Translations under genes and position numbers: made by a program | Source: Eledone cirrhosa | Taxonomy: Eukaryota > Mollusca > Cephalopoda > Octopoda > Eledonidae | DNA length: 64,000 nt | Reading direction: 5' to 3' | Assembly (NCBI GenBank): GCA_964016885.1 | Contig: OZ024743.1 | Span: 183,125,396-183,189,395, forward strand | Notes under the pieces: generated by a model | Told to the model about the DNA's origin: nothing | The model's database searches: none | Seen by the model: only the letters and a program-made list of their open reading frames with translations | In this document: one piece after another, positions 14,464 to 31,115 of the stretch | Layout: every line of letters starts with the position of its first letter | Numbering within the stretch: the stretch's first letter is position 1

Positions 14464-15789
14464 GACATAATATATATGGCATAGACATATAATATATATG
14501 GTATAGACATATAATATATATGGTATAGACATATAATATATATGGTATAGACATATAATATATATAGTATAGACATATAATATATATGGTATAGACATAT
14601 AATATATATAGTATAGACATATAATATATATGGTATAGACATGTAATATATATAGTATAGACATATAATATATATAGTATAGACATATAATATATATAGT
14701 ATAGACATATAATATATATGGTATAGACATATAATGTATATGGTATGGACATATAATATATATGGTATAGACATATAATATATATGGTATAGACATATAA
14801 TATATATGGTATAGGCATATAATATATATGGTATAGACATAATATATATGGTATAGACATATAATATATATAGTATAGACATATAATATATATGGTATAG
14901 ACATGTAATATATATGATATAGACATATAATATATATGGTATAGACATATAATGTATATAGTATAGACATATAATGTATATGGTATAGACATATAATATA
15001 TATGGTATAGACATATAATATATATAGTATAGACATATAATGTATATAGTATAGACATATAATATATATAGTATAGACATATAATGTATATAGTATAGAC
15101 ATATAATGTATATAGTATAGACATATAATGTATATGGTATAGACATATAATGTATATGGTATAGACATATAATATATATGGTATGGACATATAATATATA
15201 TGGTATAGACATATAATATATATAGTATAGACATATAATATATATAGTATAGACATATAATATATATGGTATGGACATACAATATATATGGTATAGACAT
15301 ATAATATATATAGTATAGACATATAATATATATGGTATAGACATGTAATATATATGGTATAGACATATAATATATATGGTATAGACATATAATATATATG
15401 GTGTAGACGTATAATATATATGGTATAGACATATAATATATATGGTATAGACATATAATATATATAGTATAGACATGTAATATATATGGTATAGACATAT
15501 AATGTATATAGTATAGACATATAATATATATGGTATAGACATATAATATATATGGTATAGACATATAATATATATGGTATAGACATATAATATATATGGT
15601 ATAGACATGTAATATATATGGTATAGACATATAATGTATATAGTATAGACATATAATATATATGGTATAGACATATAATATATATGGTATAGACATATAA
15701 TGTATATAGTATAGACAAATAATGTATATAGTATAGACATATAATGTATATAGTATAGACATATAATATATATGGTATAGACATATAAT

Positions 15790-15975
15790 TGTTTCTACTT
15801 TTTGGCACAAGGCCAGCAATTACCCAGTGCATTACTGGTACTTTATTTTATCGACCCCGTAAGGATGAAAGGCAAAGTTAACCTCGGCGGGATTTGAACT
15901 CAGAATGGCAAAGACCGTAACTCTATGCGTCAAAGCATGGCGTCCGACCCTCTACCGATACTGCCAATCCATCGC
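15790..15975 (-). mobile_element. tRNA-derived SINE, type B (B2 variant)
   Basis: Type B body with TACTTTTTGG in the tail. The first right-flanking unit reads GGTATAGATATATAATATAT, a private GATATA change shared by all copies from 15.8 to 32.5 kb. Confidence 0.88.
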
Positions 15976-17825
15976 ATATATGGTATAGATATATAATATA
16001 TATAGTATAGACATATAATATATATAGTATAGACATATAATATATATGGTATAGACATATAATGTATATAGTATAGACTTATAATATATATGGTATAGAC
16101 ATATAATATATATGGTATAGACATATAATGTATATAGTATAGACATATAATATATATGGTATAGACATATAATGTATATAGTATAGACATATAATATATA
16201 TGGTATAGACATGTAATATATATGGTATAGACATGTAATATATATGGTATAGACATATAATATATATGGTATAGACATATAATATATATGGTATAGACAT
16301 ATAATATATATGGTATAGACATATAATATATATGGTATAGACATATAATATATATGGTATAGACATATAATATATATGGTATAGACATATAATATATATG
16401 GTATAGACATATAATATATATGGTATAGACATATAATATATATGGTATAGACATATAATATATATGGTATAGACATATAATATATATGGTATAGACATAT
16501 AATATATATGGTATAGACATATAATATATATGGTATAGACATATAATATATATGGTATAGACATATAATATATATGGTATAGACATATAATATATATGGT
16601 ATAGACACATTATATATATGGTATAGACACATTATATATATGGTATAGACATATAATGTATATGGTATAGACATATAATATATATGGTATAGACATATAA
16701 TATATATGGTATAGACATATAATATATATGGTATAGACATATAATATATATGGTATAGACATATAATATATATGGTATAGACATATAATGTATATAGTAT
16801 AGACATGTAATATATATGGTATTGACATATAATATATATGGTATAGACATATAATATATATAGTATAGACATGTAATGTATATAGTATAGACATATAATA
16901 TATATGGTATAGACATATAATATATATGGTATAGACATATAATATATATGGTATAGACATATAATATATATGGTATAGACATATAATATATATGGTATAG
17001 ACATATAATATATATTGTATAGTCATATAATATATATGGTATAGACATATAATATATATGGTATAGACATATAATATATATGGTATAGACATATAATATA
17101 TATAGTATAGACATATAATGTATATGGTATAGACATATAATATATATGGTATAGACATATAATATATATGGTATAGACACATTATATATATATGGTATAG
17201 ACATATAATATATATGGTATAGACATATAATGTATATAATATAGACATATAATATATATGGTATAGACATATAATATATATGGTATAGACATATAATATA
17301 TATGGTATAGACATATAATATATATGGTATAGTCATATAATATATATGGTATAGACATATAATATATATGGTATAGACATATAATATATATGGTATAGAC
17401 ATATAATATATATAGTATAGACATATAATGTATATGGTATAGACATATAATATATATGGTATAGACATATAATATATATGGTATAGACATATAATATATA
17501 TAGTATAGACATGTAATATATATGGTATAGACATATAATGTATATAGTATAGACATATAATATATATGGTATAGACATATAATATATATGGTATAGACAT
17601 ATAATATATATGGTATAGACATATAATATATATGGTATAGACATGTAATATATATGGTATAGACATATAATGTATATAGTATAGACATATAATATATATG
17701 GTATAGACATATAATATATATGGTATAGACATATAATGTATATAGTATAGACATATAATGTATATAGTATAGACATATAATGTATATAGTATAGACATAT
17801 AATATATATGGTATAGACATATAAT

Positions 17826-18011
17826 TGTTTCTACTTTTTGGCACAAGGCCAGCAATTACCCAGTGCATTACTGGTACTTTATTTTATCGACCCCGTAAGG
17901 ATGAAAGGCAAAGTTAACCTCGGCGGGATTTGAACTCAGAATGGCAAAGACCGTAACTCTATGCGTCAAAGCATGGCGTCCGACCCTCTACCGATACTGC
18001 CAATCCATCGC
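17826..18011 (-). mobile_element. tRNA-derived SINE, type B (B2 variant)
   Basis: Same body and same GATATA flank marker as the copy at 15790. It stands 758 bp before the next type A copy, a short spacing that marks a junction between higher-order units. Confidence 0.88.
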
Positions 18012-18583
18012 ATATATGGTATAGATATATAATATATATAGTATAGACATATAATATATATAGTATAGACATATAATATATATGGTATAGACATATAATG
18101 TATATAGTATAGACTTATAATATATATGGTATAGACATATAATATATATGGTATAGACATATAATGTATATAGTATAGACATATAATATATATGGTATAG
18201 ACATATAATGTATATAGTATAGACATATAATATATATGGTATAGACATGTAATATATATGGTATAGACATGTAATATATATGGTATAGACATATAATATA
18301 TATGGTATAGACATATAATATATATGGTATAGACATATAATATATATGGTATAGACATATAATATATATAGTATAGACATATAATATATATGGTATAGAC
18401 ATATAATGTATATAGTATAGACTTATAATATATATGGTATAGACATATCATGTATATGGTATAGACATATAATGTATATAGTATAGACATATAATATATA
18501 TGGTATGGACATATAATGTATATGGTATGGACATATAATATATATGGTATAGACATGTAATATATATAGTATAGACATATAAT

Positions 18584-18763
18584 TGTTTCTACTTTTGGCA
18601 CAAGGCCAGCAATTACCCAGTGCATTACTGGTACTTTATTTTATCGACCCCGTAAGGATGAAAGGCAAAGTCAACCTCGGCGGTATTTCAACTCAGATCG
18701 TAAAAGGGACGTAACTATGCTGGAAAGCATGGCGTCCAACCCTCTACCGATACTGCCAATCCA
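18584..18763 (-). mobile_element. tRNA-derived SINE, type A (A2 variant)
   Basis: Exactly 4,300 bp downstream of the copy at 14284 and carrying the same A2 markers and the same shortened right-flanking unit. Confidence 0.88.
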
Positions 18764-20089
18764 GACATAATATATATGGCATAGACATATAATATATATG
18801 GTATAGACATATAATATATATGGTATAGACATATAATATATATGGTATAGACATATAATATATATAGTATAGACATATAATATATATGGTATAGACATAT
18901 AATATATATAGTATAGACATATAATATATATGGTATAGACATGTAATATATATAGTATAGACATATAATATATATAGTATAGACATATAATATATATAGT
19001 ATAGACATATAATATATATGGTATAGACATATAATGTATATGGTATGGACATATAATATATATGGTATAGACATATAATATATATGGTATAGACATATAA
19101 TATATATGGTATAGGCATATAATATATATGGTATAGACATAATATATATGGTATAGACATATAATATATATAGTATAGACATATAATATATATGGTATAG
19201 ACATGTAATATATATGATATAGACATATAATATATATGGTATAGACATATAATGTATATAGTATAGACATATAATGTATATGGTATAGACATATAATATA
19301 TATGGTATAGACATATAATATATATAGTATAGACATATAATGTATATAGTATAGACATATAATATATATAGTATAGACATATAATGTATATAGTATAGAC
19401 ATATAATGTATATAGTATAGACATATAATGTATATGGTATAGACATATAATGTATATGGTATAGACATATAATATATATGGTATGGACATATAATATATA
19501 TGGTATAGACATATAATATATATAGTATAGACATATAATATATATAGTATAGACATATAATATATATGGTATGGACATACAATATATATGGTATAGACAT
19601 ATAATATATATAGTATAGACATATAATATATATGGTATAGACATGTAATATATATGGTATAGACATATAATATATATGGTATAGACATATAATATATATG
19701 GTGTAGACGTATAATATATATGGTATAGACATATAATATATATGGTATAGACATATAATATATATAGTATAGACATGTAATATATATGGTATAGACATAT
19801 AATGTATATAGTATAGACATATAATATATATGGTATAGACATATAATATATATGGTATAGACATATAATATATATGGTATAGACATATAATATATATGGT
19901 ATAGACATGTAATATATATGGTATAGACATATAATGTATATAGTATAGACATATAATATATATGGTATAGACATATAATATATATGGTATAGACATATAA
20001 TGTATATAGTATAGACATATAATGTATATAGTATAGACATATAATGTATATAGTATAGACATATAATATATATGGTATAGACATATAAT

Positions 20090-20275
20090 TGTTTCTACTT
20101 TTTGGCACAAGGCCAGCAATTACCCAGTGCATTACTGGTACTTTATTTTATCGACCCCGTAAGGATGAAAGGCAAAGTTAACCTCGGCGGGATTTGAACT
20201 CAGAATGGCAAAGACCGTAACTCTATGCGTCAAAGCATGGCGTCCGACCCTCTACCGATACTGCCAATCCATCGC
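20090..20275 (-). mobile_element. tRNA-derived SINE, type B (B2 variant)
   Basis: Exactly 4,300 bp after the copy at 15790, with the same flank marker. It is the second-unit counterpart of that copy. Confidence 0.88.
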
Positions 20276-22125
20276 ATATATGGTATAGATATATAATATA
20301 TATAGTATAGACATATAATATATATAGTATAGACATATAATATATATGGTATAGACATATAATGTATATAGTATAGACTTATAATATATATGGTATAGAC
20401 ATATAATATATATGGTATAGACATATAATGTATATAGTATAGACATATAATATATATGGTATAGACATATAATGTATATAGTATAGACATATAATATATA
20501 TGGTATAGACATGTAATATATATGGTATAGACATGTAATATATATGGTATAGACATATAATATATATGGTATAGACATATAATATATATGGTATAGACAT
20601 ATAATATATATGGTATAGACATATAATATATATGGTATAGACATATAATATATATGGTATAGACATATAATATATATGGTATAGACATATAATATATATG
20701 GTATAGACATATAATATATATGGTATAGACATATAATATATATGGTATAGACATATAATATATATGGTATAGACATATAATATATATGGTATAGACATAT
20801 AATATATATGGTATAGACATATAATATATATGGTATAGACATATAATATATATGGTATAGACATATAATATATATGGTATAGACATATAATATATATGGT
20901 ATAGACACATTATATATATGGTATAGACACATTATATATATGGTATAGACATATAATGTATATGGTATAGACATATAATATATATGGTATAGACATATAA
21001 TATATATGGTATAGACATATAATATATATGGTATAGACATATAATATATATGGTATAGACATATAATATATATGGTATAGACATATAATGTATATAGTAT
21101 AGACATGTAATATATATGGTATTGACATATAATATATATGGTATAGACATATAATATATATAGTATAGACATGTAATGTATATAGTATAGACATATAATA
21201 TATATGGTATAGACATATAATATATATGGTATAGACATATAATATATATGGTATAGACATATAATATATATGGTATAGACATATAATATATATGGTATAG
21301 ACATATAATATATATTGTATAGTCATATAATATATATGGTATAGACATATAATATATATGGTATAGACATATAATATATATGGTATAGACATATAATATA
21401 TATAGTATAGACATATAATGTATATGGTATAGACATATAATATATATGGTATAGACATATAATATATATGGTATAGACACATTATATATATATGGTATAG
21501 ACATATAATATATATGGTATAGACATATAATGTATATAATATAGACATATAATATATATGGTATAGACATATAATATATATGGTATAGACATATAATATA
21601 TATGGTATAGACATATAATATATATGGTATAGTCATATAATATATATGGTATAGACATATAATATATATGGTATAGACATATAATATATATGGTATAGAC
21701 ATATAATATATATAGTATAGACATATAATGTATATGGTATAGACATATAATATATATGGTATAGACATATAATATATATGGTATAGACATATAATATATA
21801 TAGTATAGACATGTAATATATATGGTATAGACATATAATGTATATAGTATAGACATATAATATATATGGTATAGACATATAATATATATGGTATAGACAT
21901 ATAATATATATGGTATAGACATATAATATATATGGTATAGACATGTAATATATATGGTATAGACATATAATGTATATAGTATAGACATATAATATATATG
22001 GTATAGACATATAATATATATGGTATAGACATATAATGTATATAGTATAGACATATAATGTATATAGTATAGACATATAATGTATATAGTATAGACATAT
22101 AATATATATGGTATAGACATATAAT

Positions 22126-22311
22126 TGTTTCTACTTTTTGGCACAAGGCCAGCAATTACCCAGTGCATTACTGGTACTTTAATTTATCGACCCCGTAAGG
22201 ATGAAAGGCAAAGTTAACCTCGGCGGGATTTGAACTCAGAATGGCAAAGACCGTAACTCTATGCGTCAAAGCATGGCGTCCGACCCTCTACCGATACTGC
22301 CAATCCATCGC
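22126..22311 (-). mobile_element. tRNA-derived SINE, type B (B2 variant)
   Basis: Exactly 4,300 bp after the copy at 17826. Private change: CTTTAATTTATCG where all other copies have CTTTATTTTATCG (around 22180). It opens the first 5,169-bp unit. Confidence 0.88.
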
Positions 22312-25300
22312 ATATATGGTATAGATATATAATATATATAGTATAGACATATAATATATATAGTATAGACATATAATATATATGGTATAGACATATAATG
22401 TATATAGTATAGACTTATAATATATATGGTATAGACATATAATATATATGGTATAGACATATAATGTATATAGTATAGACATATAATATATATGGTATAG
22501 ACATATAATGTATATAGTATAGACATATAATATATATGGTATAGACATGTAATATATATGGTATAGACATGTAATATATATGGTATAGACATATAATATA
22601 TATGGTATAGACATATAATATATATGGTATAGACATATAATATATATGGTATAGACATATAATATATATGGTATAGACATATAATATATATGGTATAGAC
22701 ATATAATATATATGGTATAGACATATAATATATATGGTATAGACATATAATATATATGGTATAGACATATAATATATATGGTATAGACATATAATATATA
22801 TGGTATAGACATATAATATATATGGTATAGACATATAATATATATGGTATAGACATATAATATATATGGTATAGACATATAATATATATGGTATAGACAT
22901 ATAATATATATGGTATAGACACATTATATATATGGTATAGACACATTATATATATGGTATAGACATATAATGTATATGGTATAGACATATAATATATATG
23001 GTATAGACATATAATATATATGGTATAGACATATAATATATATGGTATAGACATATAATATATATGGTATAGACATATAATATATATGGTATAGACATAT
23101 AATGTATATAGTATAGACATGTAATATATATGGTATTGACATATAATATATATGGTATAGACATATAATATATATAGTATAGACATATAATATATATGGT
23201 ATAGACATATAATATATATGGTATAGACATATAATATATATGGTATAGACATATAATATATATGGTATAGACATATAATATATATGGTATAGACATATAA
23301 TATATATTGTATAGTCATATAATATATATGGTATAGACATATAATATATATGGTATAGACATATAATATATATGGTATAGACATATAATATATATAGTAT
23401 AGACATATAATGTATATGGTATAGACATATAATATATATGGTATAGACATATAATATATATGGTATAGACACATTATATATATATGGTATAGACATATAA
23501 TATATATGGTATAGACATATAATGTATATAATATAGACATATAATATATATGGTATAGACATATAATATATATGGTATAGACATATAATATATATGGTAT
23601 AGACATATAATATATATGGTATAGTCATATAATATATATGGTATAGACATATAATATATATGGTATAGACATATAATATATATGGTATAGACATATAATA
23701 TATATAGTATAGACATATAATGTATATGGTATAGACATATAATATATATGGTATAGACATATAATATATATGGTATAGACATATAATATATATGGTATAG
23801 ACACATTATATATATATGGTATAGACATATAATATATATGGTATAGACATATAATGTATATAGTATAGACATATAATATATATGGTATAGACACATTATA
23901 TATATGGTATAGACATATAATATATATGGTATAGACATATAATATATATGCTATAGACATATAATATATATGGTATAGACATATAATATATATGGTATAG
24001 ACATATAATATATATGGTATAGACATATAATATATATGGTATAGACATATAATATATATGGTATAGACATATAATATATATAGTATAGACATATAATATA
24101 TATGGTATAGACATACAATATATATGGTATAGACATATAATATATATGGTATAGACATATAATATATATGGTATAGACATATAATATATATGGTATAGAC
24201 ATATAATATATATGGTTTAGACATATAATATATATGGTATAGACATATAATATATATGGTATAGACATATAATATATATGGTATAGACATATAATATATA
24301 TGGTATAGACATATAATATATATGGTATAGACATATAATATATATGGTATAGACATGTAATATATATGGTATTGACATATAATATATATGGTATAGACAT
24401 ATAATGTATATAGTATAGACATGTAATATATATGGTATAGACATATAATGTATATAGTATAGACATATAATGTATATAGTATAGACATATAATATATATG
24501 GTATAGACATATAATATATATGGTATAGACATATAATGTATATAGTATAGACATATAATGTATATAGTATAGACATATAATGTATATAGTATAGACATAT
24601 AATGTATATAGTATAGACATATAATATATATAGTATAGACATATCATGTATATAGTATAGACATATAATGTATATAGTATAGACATATAATATATATGGT
24701 ATAGACATATAATGTATATGGTATAGACATATAATATATATGGTATAGACATATAATATATATAGTATAGACACATAATATATATGGTATAGACATATAA
24801 TATATATGGTATAGACATAATATATATGGTATAGACATATAATGTATATGGTATAGACATATAATATATATAGTATAGACATATAATATATATAGTATAG
24901 ACATATAATATATATAGTATAGACATATAATGTATATGGTATAGACATGTAATATATATGGTATAGACATATAATATATATAGTATAGACATATAATATA
25001 TATGGTATAGACATATAATATATATGGTATAGACATATAATATATATGGTATAGACATATAATATATATGGTATAGACATATAATATATATGGTATAGAC
25101 ATATAATGTATATAGTATAGACATATAATGTATATGGTATAGACATATAATATATATAGTATAGACATATAATGTATATAATATAGACATATAATGTATA
25201 TAGTATAGACATATAATATATATAGTATAGACATATAATGTATATAGTTTAGACATATAATATATATAGTATAGACATATAATATGTATATAGTATAAAC

Positions 25301-25766
25301 ATATAATGTATATAGTATAGACATGTAATGTATATAGTATAGACATATATATATGGTATAGACATATAATATATATGGTATAGACATATAATGTATATAG
25401 TATAGACATATAATATATATGGTATAGACATATAATATATATGGTATAGACATATAATATATATGGTATAGACATATAATATATATGGTATAGACATGTA
25501 ATATATATGGTATAGACATATAATATATATGGTATAGACATATAATGTATATAGTATAGACATATAATATATATGGTATAGACATATAATATATATGGTA
25601 TAGACATATAATATATATGGTATAGACATATCATGTATATGGTATAGACATATAATGTATATAGTATAGACATATAATATATATGGTATGGACATATAAT
25701 GTATATGGTATGGACATATAATATATATGGTATAGACATGTAATATATATAGTATAGACATATAAT

Positions 25767-25946
25767 TGTTTCTACTTTTGGCACAAGGCTAGCAATTACC
25801 CAGTGCATTACTGGTACTTTATTTTATCGACCCCGTAAGGATGAAAGGCAAAGTCAACCTCGGCGGTATTTCAACTCAGATCGTAAAAGGGACGTAACTA
25901 TGCTGGAAAGCATGGCGTCCAACCCTCTACCGATACTGCCAATCCA
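25767..25946 (-). mobile_element. tRNA-derived SINE, type A (A2 variant)
   Basis: A2 markers plus AAGGCTAGC where other copies have AAGGCCAGC. That change is shared only with the copy at 30936. Confidence 0.88.
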
Positions 25947-27294
25947 GACATAATATATATGGCATAGACATATAATATATATGGTATAGACATATAATGT
26001 ATATGGTATAGACATATAATATATATGGTATAGACATATAATATATATGGTGTAGACGTATAATATATATAGTATAGACATATAATATATATGGTATAGA
26101 CATATAATATATATAGTATAGACATATAATATATATGGTATAGACATGTAATATATATAGTATAGACATATAATATATATAGTATAGACATATAATGTAT
26201 ATAGTATAGACATATAATGTATATAGTATAGACATATAATGTATATGGTATGGACATATAATATATATGGTATAGACATATAATATATATGGTATAGACA
26301 TATAATATATATGGTATAGGCATATAATATATATGGTATAGACATAATATATATGGTATAGACATATAATATATATAGTATAGACATATAATATATATGG
26401 TATAGACATGTAATATATATGATATAGACATATAATATATATGGTATAGACATATAATGTATATAGTATAGACATATAATGTATATGGTATAGACATATA
26501 ATATATATGGTATAGACATATAATATATATAGTATAGACATATAATGTATATAGTATAGACATATAATATATATAGTATAGACATATAATGTATATAGTA
26601 AAGACATATAATGTATATAGTATAGACATATAATGTATATGGTATAGACATATAATGTATATGGTATAGACATATAATATATATGGTATGGACATATAAT
26701 ATATATGGTATAGACATATAATATATATAGTATAGACATATAATATATATAGTATAGACATATAATATATATGGTATGGACATACAATATATATGGTATA
26801 GACATATAATATATATAGTATAGACATATAATATATATGGTATAGACATGTAATATATATGGTATAGACATATAATATATATGGTATAGACATATAATAT
26901 ATATGGTGTAGACGTATAATATATATGGTATAGACATATAATATATATGGTATAGACATATAATATATATAGTATAGACATGTAATATATATGGTATAGA
27001 CATATAATGTATATAGTATAGACATATAATATATATGGTATAGACATATAATATATATGGTATAGACATATAATATATATGGTATAGACATATAATATAT
27101 ATGGTATAGACATGTAATATATATGGTATAGACATATAATGTATATAGTATAGACATATAATATATATGGTATAGACATATAATATATATGGTATAGACA
27201 TATAATGTATATAGTATAGACATATAATGTATATAGTATAGACATATAATGTATATAGTATAGACATATAATATATATGGTATAGACATATAAT

Positions 27295-27480
27295 TGTTTC
27301 TACTTTTTGGCACAAGGCCAGCAATTACCCAGTGCATTACTGGTACTTTATTTTATCGACCCCGTAAGGATGAAAGGCAAAGTTAACCTCGGCGGGATTT
27401 GAACTCAGAATGGCAAAGACCGTAACTCTATGCGTCAAAGCATGGCGTCCGACCCTCTACCGATACTGCCAATCCATCGC
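27295..27480 (-). mobile_element. tRNA-derived SINE, type B (B2 variant)
   Basis: Exactly 5,169 bp after the copy at 22126. Lacks that copy's private AATTTATCG change. Confidence 0.88.
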
Positions 27481-30400
27481 ATATATGGTATAGATATATA
27501 ATATATATAGTATAGACATATAATATATATAGTATAGACATATAATATATATGGTATAGACATATAATGTATATAGTATAGACTTATAATATATATGGTA
27601 TAGACATATAATATATATGGTATAGACATATAATGTATATAGTATAGACATATAATATATATGGTATAGACATATAATGTATATAGTATAGACATATAAT
27701 ATATATGGTATAGACATGTAATATATATGGTATAGACATGTAATATATATGGTATAGACATATAATATATATGGTATAGACATATAATATATATGGTATA
27801 GACATATAATATATATGGTATAGACATATAATATATATGGTATAGACATATAATATATATGGTATAGACATATAATATATATGGTATAGACATATAATAT
27901 ATATGGTATAGACATATAATATATATGGTATAGACATATAATATATATGGTATAGACATATAATATATATGGTATAGACATATAATATATATGGTATAGA
28001 CATATAATATATATGGTATAGACATATAATATATATGGTATAGACATATAATATATATGGTATAGACATATAATATATATGGTATAGACACATTATATAT
28101 ATGGTATAGACACATTATATATATGGTATAGACATATAATGTATATGGTATAGACATATAATATATATGGTATAGACATATAATATATATGGTATAGACA
28201 TATAATATATATGGTATAGACATATAATATATATGGTATAGACATATAATATATATGGTATAGACATATAATGTATATAGTATAGACATGTAATATATAT
28301 GGTATTGACATATAATATATATGGTATAGACATATAATATATATAGTATAGACATATAATATATATGGTATAGACATATAATATATATGGTATAGACATA
28401 TAATATATATGGTATAGACATATAATATATATGGTATAGACATATAATATATATGGTATAGACATATAATATATATTGTATAGTCATATAATATATATGG
28501 TATAGACATATAATATATATGGTATAGACATATAATATATATGGTATAGACATATAATATATATAGTATAGACATATAATGTATATGGTATAGACATATA
28601 ATATATATGGTATAGACATATAATATATATGGTATAGACACATTATATATATATGGTATAGACATATAATATATATGGTATAGACATATAATGTATATAA
28701 TATAGACATATAATATATATGGTATAGACATATAATATATATGGTATAGACATATAATATATATGGTATAGACATATAATATATATGGTATAGTCATATA
28801 ATATATATGGTATAGACATATAATATATATGGTATAGACATATAATATATATGGTATAGACATATAATATATATAGTATAGACATATAATGTATATGGTA
28901 TAGACATATAATATATATGGTATAGACATATAATATATATGGTATAGACATATAATATATATGGTATAGACACATTATATATATATGGTATAGACATATA
29001 ATATATATGGTATAGACATATAATGTATATAGTATAGACATATAATATATATGGTATAGACACATTATATATATGGTATAGACATATAATATATATGGTA
29101 TAGACATATAATATATATGCTATAGACATATAATATATATGGTATAGACATATAATATATATGGTATAGACATATAATATATATGGTATAGACATATAAT
29201 ATATATGGTATAGACATATAATATATATGGTATAGACATATAATATATATAGTATAGACATATAATATATATGGTATAGACATACAATATATATGGTATA
29301 GACATATAATATATATGGTATAGACATATAATATATATGGTATAGACATATAATATATATGGTATAGACATATAATATATATGGTTTAGACATATAATAT
29401 ATATGGTATAGACATATAATATATATGGTATAGACATATAATATATATGGTATAGACATATAATATATATGGTATAGACATATAATATATATGGTATAGA
29501 CATATAATATATATGGTATAGACATGTAATATATATGGTATTGACATATAATATATATGGTATAGACATATAATGTATATAGTATAGACATGTAATATAT
29601 ATGGTATAGACATATAATGTATATAGTATAGACATATAATGTATATAGTATAGACATATAATATATATGGTATAGACATATAATATATATGGTATAGACA
29701 TATAATGTATATAGTATAGACATATAATGTATATAGTATAGACATATAATGTATATAGTATAGACATATAATGTATATAGTATAGACATATAATATATAT
29801 AGTATAGACATATCATGTATATAGTATAGACATATAATGTATATAGTATAGACATATAATATATATGGTATAGACATATAATGTATATGGTATAGACATA
29901 TAATATATATGGTATAGACATATAATATATATAGTATAGACACATAATATATATGGTATAGACATATAATATATATGGTATAGACATAATATATATGGTA
30001 TAGACATATAATGTATATGGTATAGACATATAATATATATAGTATAGACATATAATATATATAGTATAGACATATAATATATATAGTATAGACATATAAT
30101 GTATATGGTATAGACATGTAATATATATGGTATAGACATATAATATATATAGTATAGACATATAATATATATGGTATAGACATATAATATATATGGTATA
30201 GACATATAATATATATGGTATAGACATATAATATATATGGTATAGACATATAATATATATGGTATAGACATATAATGTATATAGTATAGACATATAATGT
30301 ATATGGTATAGACATATAATATATATAGTATAGACATATAATGTATATAATATAGACATATAATGTATATAGTATAGACATATAATATATATAGTATAGA

Positions 30401-30935
30401 CATATAATGTATATAGTTTAGACATATAATATATATAGTATAGACATATAATATGTATATAGTATAAACATATAATGTATATAGTATAGACATGTAATGT
30501 ATATAGTATAGACATATATATATGGTATAGACATATAATATATATGGTATAGACATATAATGTATATAGTATAGACATATAATATATATGGTATAGACAT
30601 ATAATATATATGGTATAGACATATAATATATATGGTATAGACATATAATATATATGGTATAGACATGTAATATATATGGTATAGACATATAATATATATG
30701 GTATAGACATATAATGTATATAGTATAGACATATAATATATATGGTATAGACATATAATATATATGGTATAGACATATAATATATATGGTATAGACATAT
30801 CATGTATATGGTATAGACATATAATGTATATAGTATAGACATATAATATATATGGTATGGACATATAATGTATATGGTATGGACATATAATATATATGGT
30901 ATAGACATGTAATATATATAGTATAGACATATAAT

Positions 30936-31115
30936 TGTTTCTACTTTTGGCACAAGGCTAGCAATTACCCAGTGCATTACTGGTACTTTATTTTATCGAC
31001 CCCGTAAGGATGAAAGGCAAAGTCAACCTCGGCGGTATTTCAACTCAGATCGTAAAAGGGACGTAACTATGCTGGAAAGCATGGCGTCCAACCCTCTACC
31101 GATACTGCCAATCCA
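30936..31115 (-). mobile_element. tRNA-derived SINE, type A (A2 variant)
   Basis: Exactly 5,169 bp after the copy at 25767 and sharing its AAGGCTAGC change, so the two descend from one copy by segmental duplication. Confidence 0.88.

Larger units (their letters stand above)
14130..18360. repeat. Higher-order repeat, 4,300-bp period, unit 1
   Basis: Contains SINEs A (14284), B (15790) and B (17826). Every landmark recurs exactly 4,300 bp downstream. By eye the two units differ at very few bases; one example is A at 15718 against T at 20018. The ends are approximate: identity starts near 14130 and fades near 18360, where a short internal repeat of the B-flanking sequence intervenes. Confidence 0.85.
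18430..22660. repeat. Higher-order repeat, 4,300-bp period, unit 2
   Basis: Copy of the 14130-18360 segment with SINEs at 18584, 20090 and 22126. Downstream of 22126 the sequence departs from unit 1 near 22660 and continues into the 5,169-bp units, so the last SINE belongs to both periods. Confidence 0.85.
22126..27294. repeat. Higher-order repeat, 5,169-bp period, unit 1
   Basis: Starts at SINE B 22126 and includes SINE A 25767. Landmarks such as the double CACATT units, the shortened GACATAAT units and the 2-bp-longer units recur at +5,169. The unit boundaries are set by the SINE positions; the true exchange points may lie elsewhere. Confidence 0.88.
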
